Source of the DNA: Paracoccaceae bacterium
GTDB taxonomy: Bacteria; Pseudomonadota; Alphaproteobacteria; Rhodobacterales; Rhodobacteraceae
Direction: 5' to 3'
NCBI GenBank assembly: GCA_026989355.1
Contig: JALSJM010000005.1
Location: forward strand, 186,001-250,000
Length of the DNA stretch: 64,000 nucleotides
A model generated the notes under the pieces. It was given only the letters and a program-made list of their open reading frames with translations, had not been told where the DNA came from and did no database searches. This document shows, piece after piece, positions 37,085 to 46,030 of the stretch. The position numbers and the translations under genes were made by a program. The stretch's first letter is position 1, and each line of letters starts with the position of its first letter.

Positions 37085-39661
37085 ATGCCCGTCGTCGTTG
37101 TCGAATCCCCGGCCAAGGCCAGGACCATCAACAAGTATCTTGGAAATGACTACACGGTGCTTGCCTCTTACGGCCATGTGCGCGATCTGCCGCCGAAGGA
37201 TGGCTCTGTCGATCCCGAGCACGACTTCGAGATGAAATGGGAGGTAAGCCCCCAATCGAAGAAACACGTGAAGGCCATTGCCGATGCGCTGAAAACCGAC
37301 AACGAGCTGATCCTCGCCACCGACCCCGACCGCGAGGGCGAGGCGATCAGCTGGCACCTTGAGGAAACCCTGCGCAAGCGCCGGGCGCTGAAGAAGGATA
37401 CGCCGGTGAAGCGCGTGGTGTTCAACGCGATCACCAAGGCGGCCGTGACCGAAGCCATGAAGACCCCCCGCCAGGTGGACGAACCGCTGGTAAACGCCTA
37501 TCTGGCACGCCGCGCGCTTGACTATCTTGTGGGATTCAACCTCAGCCCCGTGCTGTGGCGAAAGCTGCCGGGGGCGAAATCGGCGGGGCGGGTGCAGTCG
37601 GTCGCGCTGCGCCTCATTGTCGAGCGGGAAATGGAGATCGAGGCTTTCCGCCCGCGCGAATACTGGAGCGTCACCGCCCGCCTTGTCTCCTTGCGGGGGC
37701 AGGAATTCGAGACCCGCCTCACCCATTTTGCCGGCCGCAAGCTGGACAAGTTCGATCTTTCCGATGCCACCGCCGCCGAAATGGCCGCCCAGGCGGTGAG
37801 CGCGCGCGATCTGTCTGTCGAAAAGGTCGAGGCAAAGCCCGCATCTCGCAACCCGCCTCCCCCCTTCATGACATCCACCCTTCAGCAGGAAGCCAGCCGC
37901 AAGTTCGGCTTCGGCGCGCGCCAGACCATGAGCCTGGCCCAGCGCCTTTATGAGGCGGGCTACATCACCTACATGCGCACCGACGGCATCGACATGGCCC
38001 CCGAGGCGGTCATGGCCGCGCGCGACGAGATCAAGGCCCGCTACGGCGAAAATTACGTGCCCGGATCCCCGCGCATGTACAAGAACAAGGCGAAGAACGC
38101 CCAGGAGGCGCATGAATGCATCCGCCCCACCGACATGAGCCTTGACGCCGGCAAGCTGGCACGCCTCGAAGCCGATCAGCGCAAGCTCTACGATCTGATC
38201 TGGAAGCGCACGCTGGCCAGCCAGATGGCCGCCGCCCGCCTTGAGCGCACCGCGGCGGAGATCACCAGCAAGGACGAACAGGTGCGCCTGCGGGCCACCG
38301 GCCAGGTGGTGCTGTTCGACGGCTTCATGAGGGTTTACACCGAGGGGCGCGACGAGCCCGCACAGAACGAAGGCGAGCGCCATCTGCCCCAGTTGCACGA
38401 AGGCGAACCCACCGAGAAGAAAGCCGTTACCCCCGAACAGCATTTCACCCAGCCACCGCCGCGCTATACCGAAGCCACGCTGGTGAAGCGCATGGAAGAA
38501 CTGGGGATCGGCCGCCCCTCGACCTATGCCAGCATCGTCACCACGATCCAGGAGCGCGGCTATGTGCGCAAGGAAAAGGGGCGGCTCATCCCTGAAGACA
38601 AGGGCCGCCTCGTCACCGCCTTTCTGGTGAACTACTTCCGCAAATACGTGGGCTACGAATTCACCGCCAATCTCGAGAACGAGCTTGATGAAATCTCGGC
38701 CGGACACGAGGACTACAAGGACGTTCTGCGCCGCTTCTGGCGTGATTTCTCGGCTGCCATTGCCGAAACCGCCGATCTGCGCATTTCAGAGGTGCTCGAA
38801 AAGATCGACGAGGTTCTTGCTCCCCACCTTTACCCCCCTCGCGACGACGGCACCGATCCCCGCCTTTGCCCGCTCTGTGGCCGGGGGCGGCTTTCCATGC
38901 GCACCTCGCGCGCGGGCGGCGCCTTCATCGGCTGCTCGAACTATCCCGAATGCCGCTTCACCCGCCCCTTCGGCCCGCCGGGCCTTGAGGACGAGGGCGA
39001 GATCGGCCCCGACGGCAAGCTGCTGGGCCACGATCCCGAAGGCCGCCCCGTGACCCTGCGCAAGGGCCGCTTCGGGCCCTATGTGCAGCTTGGCGAGGCC
39101 ACCGAAGATGCGCCCAAACCCCCCCGCGCCAGCGTGCCCGGGGGCTGGGCGCCCGAAGAGATGACCCTTGAAAAGGCCCTGCAGCTTCTCAGCCTCCCGA
39201 GGCATATCGGCACACACCCTGACGGGGGTATCGTCGAGGCGGCAATCGGCCGCTACGGGCCTTACGTGATGCATCTGATGGTGGATGACGACGGCCGGGA
39301 GCAGAAACTTTATGCCAATCTGCCGGATGTGGAGGAAGTCTTTAGCATCGGAATGAACCGTGCGGTGGAACTGCTGGCCGAAAAGAAAGCCGGTGGCGGG
39401 CGACGCGGCCGAGGCACCACGGCGAAACCCCTGAAGGAACTGGGCGAGCATCCCGAAGAAGGCGGCCCGGTGAACGTGATGGACGGCCGCTACGGCCCCT
39501 ATGTGAAATGGGGCAGGATCAACGCCACCCTGCCCAAGGGCGTGGACCCCGAAAGCGTGACGCTTGAACTGGCCCTTGAGCTGATCGCCGACAAGGCCGC
39601 GAAAAAGGGTAAGGGGCGTCGGAAGAAGACCCCGGCAAAACGAAAGGCCACGGCAAGATAG
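37085..39661 (+). CDS. topA: DNA topoisomerase I
   Basis: Type IA topoisomerase (858 aa) that relaxes negative supercoils. The Toprim domain starts VVVVESPAKARTINKYLG and holds ATDPDREGEAISWHLEE with the metal-binding acidic triad. The active-site tyrosine is Y296 in YITYMRTDG. One four-cysteine zinc ribbon is visible (LCPLCGRGRLSM, then GCSNYPECRFTR). Two or three topo C-terminal repeats follow (GRYGPYVMHLM, GRYGPYVKWG), with a Lys/Arg-rich tail. The start at MPVVVVES fits homologues. Confidence 0.96.
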   Translation: MPVVVVESPAKARTINKYLGNDYTVLASYGHVRDLPPKDGSVDPEHDFEMKWEVSPQSKKHVKAIADALKTDNELILATDPDREGEAISWHLEETLRKRRALKKDTPVKRVVFNAITKAAVTEAMKTPRQVDEPLVNAYLARRALDYLVGFNLSPVLWRKLPGAKSAGRVQSVALRLIVEREMEIEAFRPREYWSVTARLVSLRGQEFETRLTHFAGRKLDKFDLSDATAAEMAAQAVSARDLSVEKVEAKPASRNPPPPFMTSTLQQEASRKFGFGARQTMSLAQRLYEAGYITYMRTDGIDMAPEAVMAARDEIKARYGENYVPGSPRMYKNKAKNAQEAHECIRPTDMSLDAGKLARLEADQRKLYDLIWKRTLASQMAAARLERTAAEITSKDEQVRLRATGQVVLFDGFMRVYTEGRDEPAQNEGERHLPQLHEGEPTEKKAVTPEQHFTQPPPRYTEATLVKRMEELGIGRPSTYASIVTTIQERGYVRKEKGRLIPEDKGRLVTAFLVNYFRKYVGYEFTANLENELDEISAGHEDYKDVLRRFWRDFSAAIAETADLRISEVLEKIDEVLAPHLYPPRDDGTDPRLCPLCGRGRLSMRTSRAGGAFIGCSNYPECRFTRPFGPPGLEDEGEIGPDGKLLGHDPEGRPVTLRKGRFGPYVQLGEATEDAPKPPRASVPGGWAPEEMTLEKALQLLSLPRHIGTHPDGGIVEAAIGRYGPYVMHLMVDDDGREQKLYANLPDVEEVFSIGMNRAVELLAEKKAGGGRRGRGTTAKPLKELGEHPEEGGPVNVMDGRYGPYVKWGRINATLPKGVDPESVTLELALELIADKAAKKGKGRRKKTPAKRKATAR

Positions 39662-39693
39662 GCACACCCCGCATCGGCGGGAAACGGCCATCC

Positions 39694-39714
39694 GGGCAGA
39701 TCTGCCCAGATTTT
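39694..39714 (+). terminator. Candidate terminator after topA
   Basis: GGGCA-GATC-TGCCC forms a short perfect hairpin followed after AGA by TTTT, 33 bp downstream of the topA stop. It would separate topA from the UPF0104-dprE operon. Confidence 0.45.
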
Positions 39715-39784
39715 GGCGCATTACTGTTCACGTTCGCGAAACAGCTTCATATTGTTGCCCGAATCTGTCGATAGATCGCGGGCA

Positions 39785-40804
39785 ATGATGATGAGCAGCG
39801 CCAAACCTGATCCCAAACCCGCCATCGCCCCGCAGCCTGCGGCGGCGCATGCGGCCGTTGAACGGCGCTGGCGCGGCATGGTTGTCCCGGGTGGGCTGTT
39901 TCTGCTGATGATCGCCGGCATCATCGCCATGGCCGCAGGTGTCGGCTGGGAAGAAACCCGCACCCAGCTTTCACGCCTTGGCTGGAGCGAGGTAACGGCA
40001 CTGCTGGCGCTTTCGCTTGTCAATTACCTGATGCGCGGCCTGCGCTGGCACCTGTTCACCCGCCGCCTCGGCCTTGGCACCGGCCTTGTGCAGGACATGC
40101 GCCATTTCCTGGGCGGATTCGCCATGAGCGTTACCCCGGGGCGGCTGGGCGAACTGGTGCGGATGCGCTGGCTCCGGCGCGAAACCGGCCGCCCCTTCGA
40201 ACAGACCGCACCCTTGGTGCTGATGGATCGCGCTGCCGATCTTGTGGCCATGGCGATGATCCTGGCCCTTGCCCTTGGCTTCGCCGCCGTGGGCATCACC
40301 GGCGCGATGCCGGTAGCTGCACTGGCGCTGGCGGGGGGCTTCGTGGCCACCCGGCCGCGGCTTCTGGGCGGGCTTGCCGATCTGGGCTATCGGCTGACAG
40401 GCCGGGCCCCCCGGCTGTTTGCCCGGGTGCGCACGGCGGCGCGTGCACTGGGGCAGTTTTCATCGCCGCAGGTGCTTGTTCCGGCCATTGCGCTTGGCCT
40501 CGTCGGCTGGGCGGCCGAAGGCTGGGCCTTCGATCTGCTGCTGGGCTGGCTCGGGGCCGAAGTGGGCTTTGCCAAGGCGCTGGCGATCTTCGTCTTTGCC
40601 ACGCTGGCCGGCGGCCTGACCGGTGCGCCCGGCGGCGTGGGCGGTGCCGAGGCGGCGATGGTCGGGCTGCTGATGCTCGAAGGGGTGCCGCTCGAGGTGA
40701 GCCTGCCGGCCACCATCATCATCCGCGTCACCACGCTGTGGTTTGCGATCGCCATCGGGCTGGTGGTGTTTCCGATCGCCGAACGCTTGTCGGGAAAGGC
40801 CTGA
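39785..40804 (+). CDS. UPF0104 / lysylphosphatidylglycerol-synthase-like membrane protein
   Basis: Multi-pass membrane protein (339 aa) of the UPF0104 family, related to the flippase half of MprF and to AglD-type proteins. A polar Pro/Ala-rich N-terminus is followed by eight or so helices, with conserved LVNYLMRGLRWHLFTRRLG, SVTPGRLGELVRMRWLRR and TGAPGGVGGAEAAMVGLLM. Only one base separates its stop from the DprE1-like gene, so they are one operon. A role in flipping the lipid-linked sugar made by the next two enzymes is plausible but only inferred from position. Confidence 0.75.
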   Translation: MMMSSAKPDPKPAIAPQPAAAHAAVERRWRGMVVPGGLFLLMIAGIIAMAAGVGWEETRTQLSRLGWSEVTALLALSLVNYLMRGLRWHLFTRRLGLGTGLVQDMRHFLGGFAMSVTPGRLGELVRMRWLRRETGRPFEQTAPLVLMDRAADLVAMAMILALALGFAAVGITGAMPVAALALAGGFVATRPRLLGGLADLGYRLTGRAPRLFARVRTAARALGQFSSPQVLVPAIALGLVGWAAEGWAFDLLLGWLGAEVGFAKALAIFVFATLAGGLTGAPGGVGGAEAAMVGLLMLEGVPLEVSLPATIIIRVTTLWFAIAIGLVVFPIAERLSGKA

Positions 40805-40805
40805 A

Positions 40806-42122
40806 ATGAACTGGAAAAGCGAAACCAATACCGGCTGGGGCCGGGTGTTGCAGGCAGAAGAAAGCGTAGCCCGCCCCGAGCGCCAGCCGACACTGGCCGC
40901 CACCCTCGGGGAAACGCCCGCGCCGGCGGCGGGGCTGCGCCGCTCATACGGTGATGCGCCGCTCAATGATGGCGGCCGGGTGATCGACATGACCCGCCTT
41001 GACCGTATCCTTGGCTTCGATCCGCAAAGCGGCGTGATCGAGGTGGAAGGCGGCTGCACCATCGGCGAACTGGCCCGCCTGTTCGCGCCACGCGGCTGGC
41101 TGCCCGCCGTGATGCCGGGCACCGGCTTTGCCACCATCGCCGGCTGCATCGCCAATGACGTGCACGGCAAGAACCACCACCACATGGGCAGTTTCGGCCA
41201 GCATGTGAAAAGCATCACCCTGATCGGCTCCGACGGCAAGCCCCGCGTGATCGGCCCACGCCGGAGCGGGGCCCTGTTCCGCGCTACCGTCGGCGGGCTG
41301 GGCCAGACCGGGGTGATTGCCTCGGCGAAGCTGCAGATGATCCCCTGCAAGGGTGACGTGATGATGGTGACCGAGCGCCGCGCCGAAAACTTCGAACAGT
41401 TCCTCGAACTGCTCGACGGTTCTTCCGCCACCTATACCGTGGGCTGGATTGACGCCACCGCGCGGGGCGAAGCGCTCGGACGTGGCATTCTGGAAGAGGG
41501 CGAAACCGGCTCCGGCCTGATGCCCCGGCCCCGGAAGGCCCGCCGGGTGCCCGTGAACGCCCCCCACTTCGCCCTGTCGAAACCGGTGGTGAGGCTGTTC
41601 AACCGCGCCTATTTCGCCCGGGTGCCTGCCCAGGGGCGCACCAGCGTCAGGCGGATCGGCCAATTCTTCTTCCCGCTCGACAGGATCCATGACTGGAACC
41701 GGCTTTACGGCCGGCGCGGTTTTCATCAGTTTCAGTGCGTGGTGCCCATTGCGGCGGCGGACACCCTGCGCGAAATGATTGAAACAATTGCGAATTCCGG
41801 CCTGGCATCGCCCCTTGCGGTTCTCAAGCGCATGGGGCCGGGGCGTGGGGGGATGCTGTCGTTTCCGATGGAAGGATATACGCTTGCGGTCGATTTCCCC
41901 AACCGCCCCCAGGCCCGTCTTCTGATCGCCCGCCTCGAAGAAATGACGGCAACGGCCGGCGGGCGGATCTATCTCGCCAAGGATTCGCTTGCAACCGGAA
42001 CACGGGTGAAGGCGATGTATGAAGAACACCCTGCCTGGAGCGCCGAAGTTGCCAAGGCCGACCCGGCAGGCCATTTCACCACCGATCTTGTCCGCCGCCT
42101 TGACCTGAGGAATCCGGCATGA
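40806..42122 (+). CDS. DprE1-like FAD-dependent decaprenylphosphoryl-ribose oxidase
   Basis: VAO-fold flavoprotein (438 aa) closely resembling mycobacterial DprE1, which oxidises the 2-OH of decaprenylphosphoryl-ribose. FAD domain: GLRRSYGDAPLNDGG, VIDMTRLDRILGFD, VMPGTGFATIAGCIANDVHG, KNHHHMGSFGQHVKS. Substrate domain: LKRMGPGRGGMLSFPMEGY, LAVDFPN, GRIYLAKDSLATG. The lysine of AKDS is 31 residues after the alanine of LAVDFP, the same distance as K418 from C387 in the M. tuberculosis enzyme, so this protein has Ala in place of that Cys. It overlaps the DprE2-like gene by ATGA. Confidence 0.88.
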   Translation: MNWKSETNTGWGRVLQAEESVARPERQPTLAATLGETPAPAAGLRRSYGDAPLNDGGRVIDMTRLDRILGFDPQSGVIEVEGGCTIGELARLFAPRGWLPAVMPGTGFATIAGCIANDVHGKNHHHMGSFGQHVKSITLIGSDGKPRVIGPRRSGALFRATVGGLGQTGVIASAKLQMIPCKGDVMMVTERRAENFEQFLELLDGSSATYTVGWIDATARGEALGRGILEEGETGSGLMPRPRKARRVPVNAPHFALSKPVVRLFNRAYFARVPAQGRTSVRRIGQFFFPLDRIHDWNRLYGRRGFHQFQCVVPIAAADTLREMIETIANSGLASPLAVLKRMGPGRGGMLSFPMEGYTLAVDFPNRPQARLLIARLEEMTATAGGRIYLAKDSLATGTRVKAMYEEHPAWSAEVAKADPAGHFTTDLVRRLDLRNPA

Positions 42123-42868
42123 ACAGCACCCGCCCCGAAACCTGGATCATTCTTGGCGCCACCTCCTCGATGGCGCGCGCCTTTGCCCGCAAGGTGGCCG
42201 AAGCGGGTGCAACCGTCATCCTTGCCGGACGCGACATCGATGACATGAAGCGCACCGCCGCCGATTGCCGGGCCCGTGGCGCCGACGCCGCCGAGGTGAT
42301 GAAATGCGATGCCCGCCGTCCCGAAACCTTTGCCCCCCTGATCGCCCGCGCGGACAGGGCCCCGGGCACCCTCAATGCCGCCGTCTTCATCGGCGCGATG
42401 CCCGCGCAGACAGAGATCGATACCGATCCCGCCCTGCTGCGCAGCGTGGTAACCGACAATTTCACCGGCCCGGCAGAATTTCTTCAGCGCCTTGCGCCCC
42501 TGCTTGAAGAACGCGGCGCAGGCACCATTGTCGGGGTCGGCTCGGTGGCCGGTGATCGCGGCCGCATCGGAAACTATGTTTACGGTGCCGCGAAGGCGGG
42601 CTTTGCAACCCATCTTTCCGGCCTGCGCAACCGCCTCGGGCGCAGCGGCGCCCATGTGCTGACCGTCAAGCCCGGCTTTGTCGATACCGCGATGACCTGG
42701 GGAATCGAGGGCATGTTCCTGGTGGCCAGCCCGGAAAAGATCGCCGACGACATCCTGAAGGCGGTACGCAGGCGGCGCAACATCCTTTATACCCCGTTCT
42801 TCTGGCGCTACATCATGGCCATCATCCGCGCCATCCCCGAACCGATCTTCAAGAAGCTTTCGGTCTGA
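42119..42868 (+). CDS. DprE2-like short-chain dehydrogenase
   Basis: NAD(P)H-dependent SDR (249 aa) expected to reduce the 2-keto intermediate made by the DprE1-like enzyme, completing ribose-to-arabinose epimerisation on a polyprenyl phosphate. The coenzyme site is IILGATSSMARAFARKVAEAG (TGxxxGxG variant), with catalytic serine in GVGSVAGDRG, the YxxxK motif YGAAK, and VKPGFVDTAMTWG. Start and DprE1-like stop overlap by four bases, as in two-subunit epimerase operons elsewhere. The reaction is inferred from its partner; SDR sequences alone do not fix substrate. Confidence 0.82.
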   Translation: MNSTRPETWIILGATSSMARAFARKVAEAGATVILAGRDIDDMKRTAADCRARGADAAEVMKCDARRPETFAPLIARADRAPGTLNAAVFIGAMPAQTEIDTDPALLRSVVTDNFTGPAEFLQRLAPLLEERGAGTIVGVGSVAGDRGRIGNYVYGAAKAGFATHLSGLRNRLGRSGAHVLTVKPGFVDTAMTWGIEGMFLVASPEKIADDILKAVRRRRNILYTPFFWRYIMAIIRAIPEPIFKKLSV

Positions 42869-42896
42869 ACAGACGGCCGGCGGGGGCTGACGCGGT

Positions 42897-43691
42897 TCAA
42901 TCCCTGAACCGAGGCGTGGCGTTCTGCAGACCGGCCATCACCGCCTCGGTCTGGTTGGGGGTGCCGATCAGGCTTTCCTGGTGGCGCGATTCCGCCAGCA
43001 GGATCGTTTCGGGATCGGCGAAATCGCTTTCGTTGATCAGCGCCTTTGCCGCGCGCACCGCATCGGGGCTGCGGGTTGCGATTATCCCGGCAAGCTCTTG
43101 CGCGCGCGCCTGGGGGTCCTCTCCGATCTCGGTGACAAACCCCCATTCAAGGGCCTGTTCAGCGGAAAATTCCTCGGCCGTATAGACAAGGCGGCGGATC
43201 ACGTCGCTGCGCGCCACCCGCCGCATCAGAACCATGCCCCCCATGTCGGGCACCAGCCCCCAGCGCCCTTCCATGATCGAGAACCGGCAGCCGGGGGCCG
43301 CCACCCGGATATCGGCCCCGAGCATGATCTGGAAGGCGCCGCCCAGAACATGGCCATGCACGGCCGCGATCACCGGCACCGGGATTTCACGCCAGATGAG
43401 CGAAGCCTGCTGGAACAGGTTGGCCGGCCCGTGGCTGCGCCGCATCAGCCCCCCCGCCTCGTGCACAAGCCGGGCCATCTCGGGCAAGGCCGAAAGATCA
43501 ACACCTGCCGAAAAGGCCGGGCCCGCACCGCGCAGCACCACTGCGCGGATATTCCGCTGCGCCTTCAAGCGCTCTCCTGCTTCGACCAGTGCCTCGAACA
43601 TGGCCGGGTCAAGGGCATTGCGCTTCTCGGGACGGTTCAGGACAACCGTCGCCACATGAGCCGCAGTTTCAAGGAATATGCGATCCTTCAT
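42897..43691 (-). CDS. Enoyl-CoA hydratase/isomerase family protein
   Basis: Crotonase-fold protein (264 aa). It shows VVLNRPEKRNALDPAMFEAL, the oxyanion-hole regions GAGPAFSAGVDLSAL and HGHVLGGAFQIMLGADIRVAA, and LVPDMGGMVLMRRV. The position where hydratases carry the first catalytic Glu is not obviously acidic here. It may therefore be an isomerase or a hydrolase rather than a beta-oxidation hydratase. A strong AGAAGGAGG precedes the ATG at 43691, which decides the start over an upstream one at 43775. Single gene, convergent with the dprE pair and divergent from the LytTR regulator. Confidence 0.83.
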   Translation of the reverse strand: MKDRIFLETAAHVATVVLNRPEKRNALDPAMFEALVEAGERLKAQRNIRAVVLRGAGPAFSAGVDLSALPEMARLVHEAGGLMRRSHGPANLFQQASLIWREIPVPVIAAVHGHVLGGAFQIMLGADIRVAAPGCRFSIMEGRWGLVPDMGGMVLMRRVARSDVIRRLVYTAEEFSAEQALEWGFVTEIGEDPQARAQELAGIIATRSPDAVRAAKALINESDFADPETILLAESRHQESLIGTPNQTEAVMAGLQNATPRFRD

Positions 43692-43829
43692 GTATCCTCC
43701 TTCTGTCGGATGCGCCTCTGCCGAAAGGCCTGCATGACGCACGGGAAGAGGTTTCAATAGTTGCATGAATTGCATTTTATCGCTAGTCAGCCGGGGCCGA
43801 CCGATACGGCAACCGTTACGAGTGAACAG

Positions 43830-44573
43830 ATGCGTGTCATATTTCGGAAATTCAGACAGGATCTGAACACGCCGACGAAGAAACTTGTCTTCGTGTTCCT
43901 TACGCTTGTGGTCGGGTTTGCGGGGCCCTTCGGAACATATGTTTCCATGTCACCCCTGGAACGCCTGTTCTATTGGGGGCTGGTCATCGGTTCTTCGATC
44001 CTGCTCGTGACCGCCGTCAGGGTAGTGCTGATGCATCAGCGCCCGGGCTGGTCCTACTGGAAACTGGCGATCGCTGCTTCCTGCATCTTTGCCCTGATCT
44101 ATGCAACGCTGCTCGCCTGGGTCATCAATCCGATAACCGGCATCACGCATTACGACCACTACGGGTGGTCCTTCCTGTTCATGATGGTTCTGGTCATCGC
44201 CATTGCGGTTCACGGCATCCGCTATTTCACGATGGAAATACGCCCCCCCCGCATGCCCCGCATTCTTGAACGCCTGCCCGAAGAAAAGCGCGGCCGGATC
44301 ATCCGGCTGACGGCGCGCGATCATTTCGTCGATGTCTATACCGACAAGGGCATGTATTCGATCCGCATACGCTTTGCCGATGCGGTGAACGAAACCGAAG
44401 GGGTTGACGGAATCTGCGTTCACCGCTCGCACTGGGTTGCCATTGATGCGATCTGTGCCGCGCAGAAGGCCAACGGCAGGATTTCTCTGCTGCTGTGCGA
44501 CGGCACGGTGGTTCCCGTCAGCCGGAAATACCATTCCGAAGTCCGGTCCCGGGGGATTGTGAAAGACCCGTGA
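43830..44573 (+). CDS. Membrane-bound LytTR-type DNA-binding regulator
   Basis: Transcription factor (247 aa) with four predicted membrane helices in the first 150 residues (KKLVFVFLTLVVGFAGPFG, LFYWGLVIGSSILLVTAVRVV, LAIAASCIFALIYATLLAWV, WSFLFMMVLVIAIAVHGI). These are followed by a LytTR DNA-binding domain at the C-terminus (IRLTARDHFVDVYTDKGMY, ICVHRSHWVAIDAI, VVPVSRKYHSEVRSRG). The first ATG of the frame (43830) is taken as start; a TTG at 43761 is possible. Signal and targets are unknown. Its neighbours suggest control of the adjacent ATPase, glycosyltransferase or Tad genes. Confidence 0.8.
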   Translation: MRVIFRKFRQDLNTPTKKLVFVFLTLVVGFAGPFGTYVSMSPLERLFYWGLVIGSSILLVTAVRVVLMHQRPGWSYWKLAIAASCIFALIYATLLAWVINPITGITHYDHYGWSFLFMMVLVIAIAVHGIRYFTMEIRPPRMPRILERLPEEKRGRIIRLTARDHFVDVYTDKGMYSIRIRFADAVNETEGVDGICVHRSHWVAIDAICAAQKANGRISLLLCDGTVVPVSRKYHSEVRSRGIVKDP

Positions 44574-44574
44574 A

Positions 44575-44611
44575 GGGAAAGGGCCCGCCCCGGCAGAACA
44601 GACCCTTTCCC
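44575..44611. terminator. Hairpin between convergent LytTR and AAA+ genes
   Basis: GGGAAAGGG (44575-44583) pairs perfectly with CCCTTTCCC (44603-44611) across a 19-base loop. It starts one base after the LytTR stop codon and lies 21 bp from the stop of the opposing ATPase gene, so it probably serves both as terminator. Confidence 0.5.
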
Positions 44612-44631
44612 GTGCATCTTCCGTCATGCCA

Positions 44632-45942
44632 CTAATGCACGATGGATTCGTCCTTCACGAACATGTTCGACCAGGCCCTGTCGATCAGTTCGGGCGTCAT
44701 CTGATAGGGAATCCCTTCGAATTCACAGATCGAGATCATCTGATCGATCAGGAACACCGGCTGGTAGTTGGCATAGACATTGTCGATCGTCGGATATTTC
44801 TTCTTCAGAAGATGCACCAGCGCCTTTTCGTTCAGCGGCATCTTCTTCTTGCGGGCCACCATGGCGAATATCTTCAGGAAATCCTCCTGGTTGGGGCCGT
44901 CGATCTTGATCTTGTAGAAGATCCGGCGCAGGGCCGCCTTGTCGAAGATCTCGTTGGGGTGGAAGTTGGTCGAAAAGATCACCAGCGTGTCGAAGGGCAC
45001 TTCGAATTTTTCACCCGACTGCAGGGCAAGGATATCCTTGCCCTCTTCCAGCGGCACGATCCAGCGGTTGATCAGCGCCTGCGGGGGCTCTTCCTGGCGG
45101 CCAAGGTCGTCAACGATGAACACGCCGCCCGTGGCCTTCAGCTGCAGCGGTGCCTGATAGGTGCGCGCCGTGGGGTTGTAAACCAGATCGAGCATGGACA
45201 GCGTCAGTTCGCCGCCAGTGATCACCGTGGGCCGGTCGCACAGCACATAGCGGGAGTCGAAGCGGTTGGCGGTGCGGCGCAGGCTGGTGGGATCTTCCTC
45301 CTGTTCTTCGGCGGCCGAATGCACGATCGGATCATAGACGGTAATCACCTGGCCCGCGTATTCAATGGCGCGCGGCACATAGATCTTGTCGCCCAGGGCA
45401 TCGCGGATACCGTTCGAAATCGACGACTTGCCGTTCCCCGGCGGACCATACATCAGGATCGACCGCCCCGCACCCACCGCGGGGCCGAGATGATCGAGCA
45501 ACGCGTCAGGCAGGATCAGGTGCCCCATCGCATCTGTCAGCTGTTCGCGGGTGATCTTGATGTTGCGGATCGACTGGCGCTTCACCTGTTCGCTGTAAAC
45601 TTCGAGCGGCACCGGCATCGCGCCGTAATATTCCGATTGCGAAAGCGCATCTAGCGCGCGCGCCTTGCCCGCGTCGGTCAGTTCATAACCCATTTCGCCA
45701 CCCGAATTGGCATGCAGCGTGCCGGTGGCCTGCAGCAGCTTCTGGCTGCGGGCAAGATCGATCAGTTCCTGGGCAACCGGAATCGGCAGACAGATTGCCC
45801 TGGAAATTTCCCCCACCGCCTGAAGGTTCTTGCGAAAGATCGTCTTCAGCAGCAGATCGCGCATCATCACGACCGGCAGCCGCATTTCCTCAAGCGAGCG
45901 CGGCGCCGGCGGCGCCATGACATTGACGACGGGCATGTTCAT
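44632..45942 (-). CDS. AAA+ ATPase of unknown role beside Tad locus
   Basis: Cytosolic P-loop ATPase (436 aa). The N-terminal 140 residues resemble winged-helix folding (LLLKTIFRKNLQAVGEISRAI). The ATPase core has Walker A GPPGNGKSSISNGIR, Walker B GGVFIVDDLGRQ, a sensor-1-like LVIFSTNFHPNEIFD, and an arginine-rich ALRRIFYKIKIDG. The lid domain follows to the end. I recall such proteins beside Tad/Flp genes in Rhodobacterales, but no function has been assigned to my knowledge. It is transcribed divergently from the GT-C protein across a spacer with two inverted repeats. Confidence 0.8.
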   Translation of the reverse strand: MNMPVVNVMAPPAPRSLEEMRLPVVMMRDLLLKTIFRKNLQAVGEISRAICLPIPVAQELIDLARSQKLLQATGTLHANSGGEMGYELTDAGKARALDALSQSEYYGAMPVPLEVYSEQVKRQSIRNIKITREQLTDAMGHLILPDALLDHLGPAVGAGRSILMYGPPGNGKSSISNGIRDALGDKIYVPRAIEYAGQVITVYDPIVHSAAEEQEEDPTSLRRTANRFDSRYVLCDRPTVITGGELTLSMLDLVYNPTARTYQAPLQLKATGGVFIVDDLGRQEEPPQALINRWIVPLEEGKDILALQSGEKFEVPFDTLVIFSTNFHPNEIFDKAALRRIFYKIKIDGPNQEDFLKIFAMVARKKKMPLNEKALVHLLKKKYPTIDNVYANYQPVFLIDQMISICEFEGIPYQMTPELIDRAWSNMFVKDESIVH

Positions 45943-45976
45943 CAGCTTGCCTTTCCCTTGTCCTCATCTCGTCAAA

Positions 45977-45996
45977 CCTGTCGCCCATACGACAGG
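45977..45996. promoter_or_regulatory. Inverted repeat in the ATPase/GT-C spacer (left)
   Basis: CCTGTCG-CCCATA-CGACAGG is a perfect 7+6+7 palindrome 35 bp upstream of the ATPase start. It could be an operator for the divergent pair or an RNA hairpin in the ATPase leader. Confidence 0.35.
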
Positions 45997-46014
45997 GACA
46001 GAACCAGTATCGAA

Positions 46015-46030
46015 AATCCCACGCGGGATT
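46015..46030. promoter_or_regulatory. Inverted repeat in the ATPase/GT-C spacer (right)
   Basis: AATCCC-ACGC-GGGATT is a perfect 6+4+6 palindrome in the same 184-bp divergent spacer, 97 bp upstream of the glycosyltransferase start. Confidence 0.3.
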
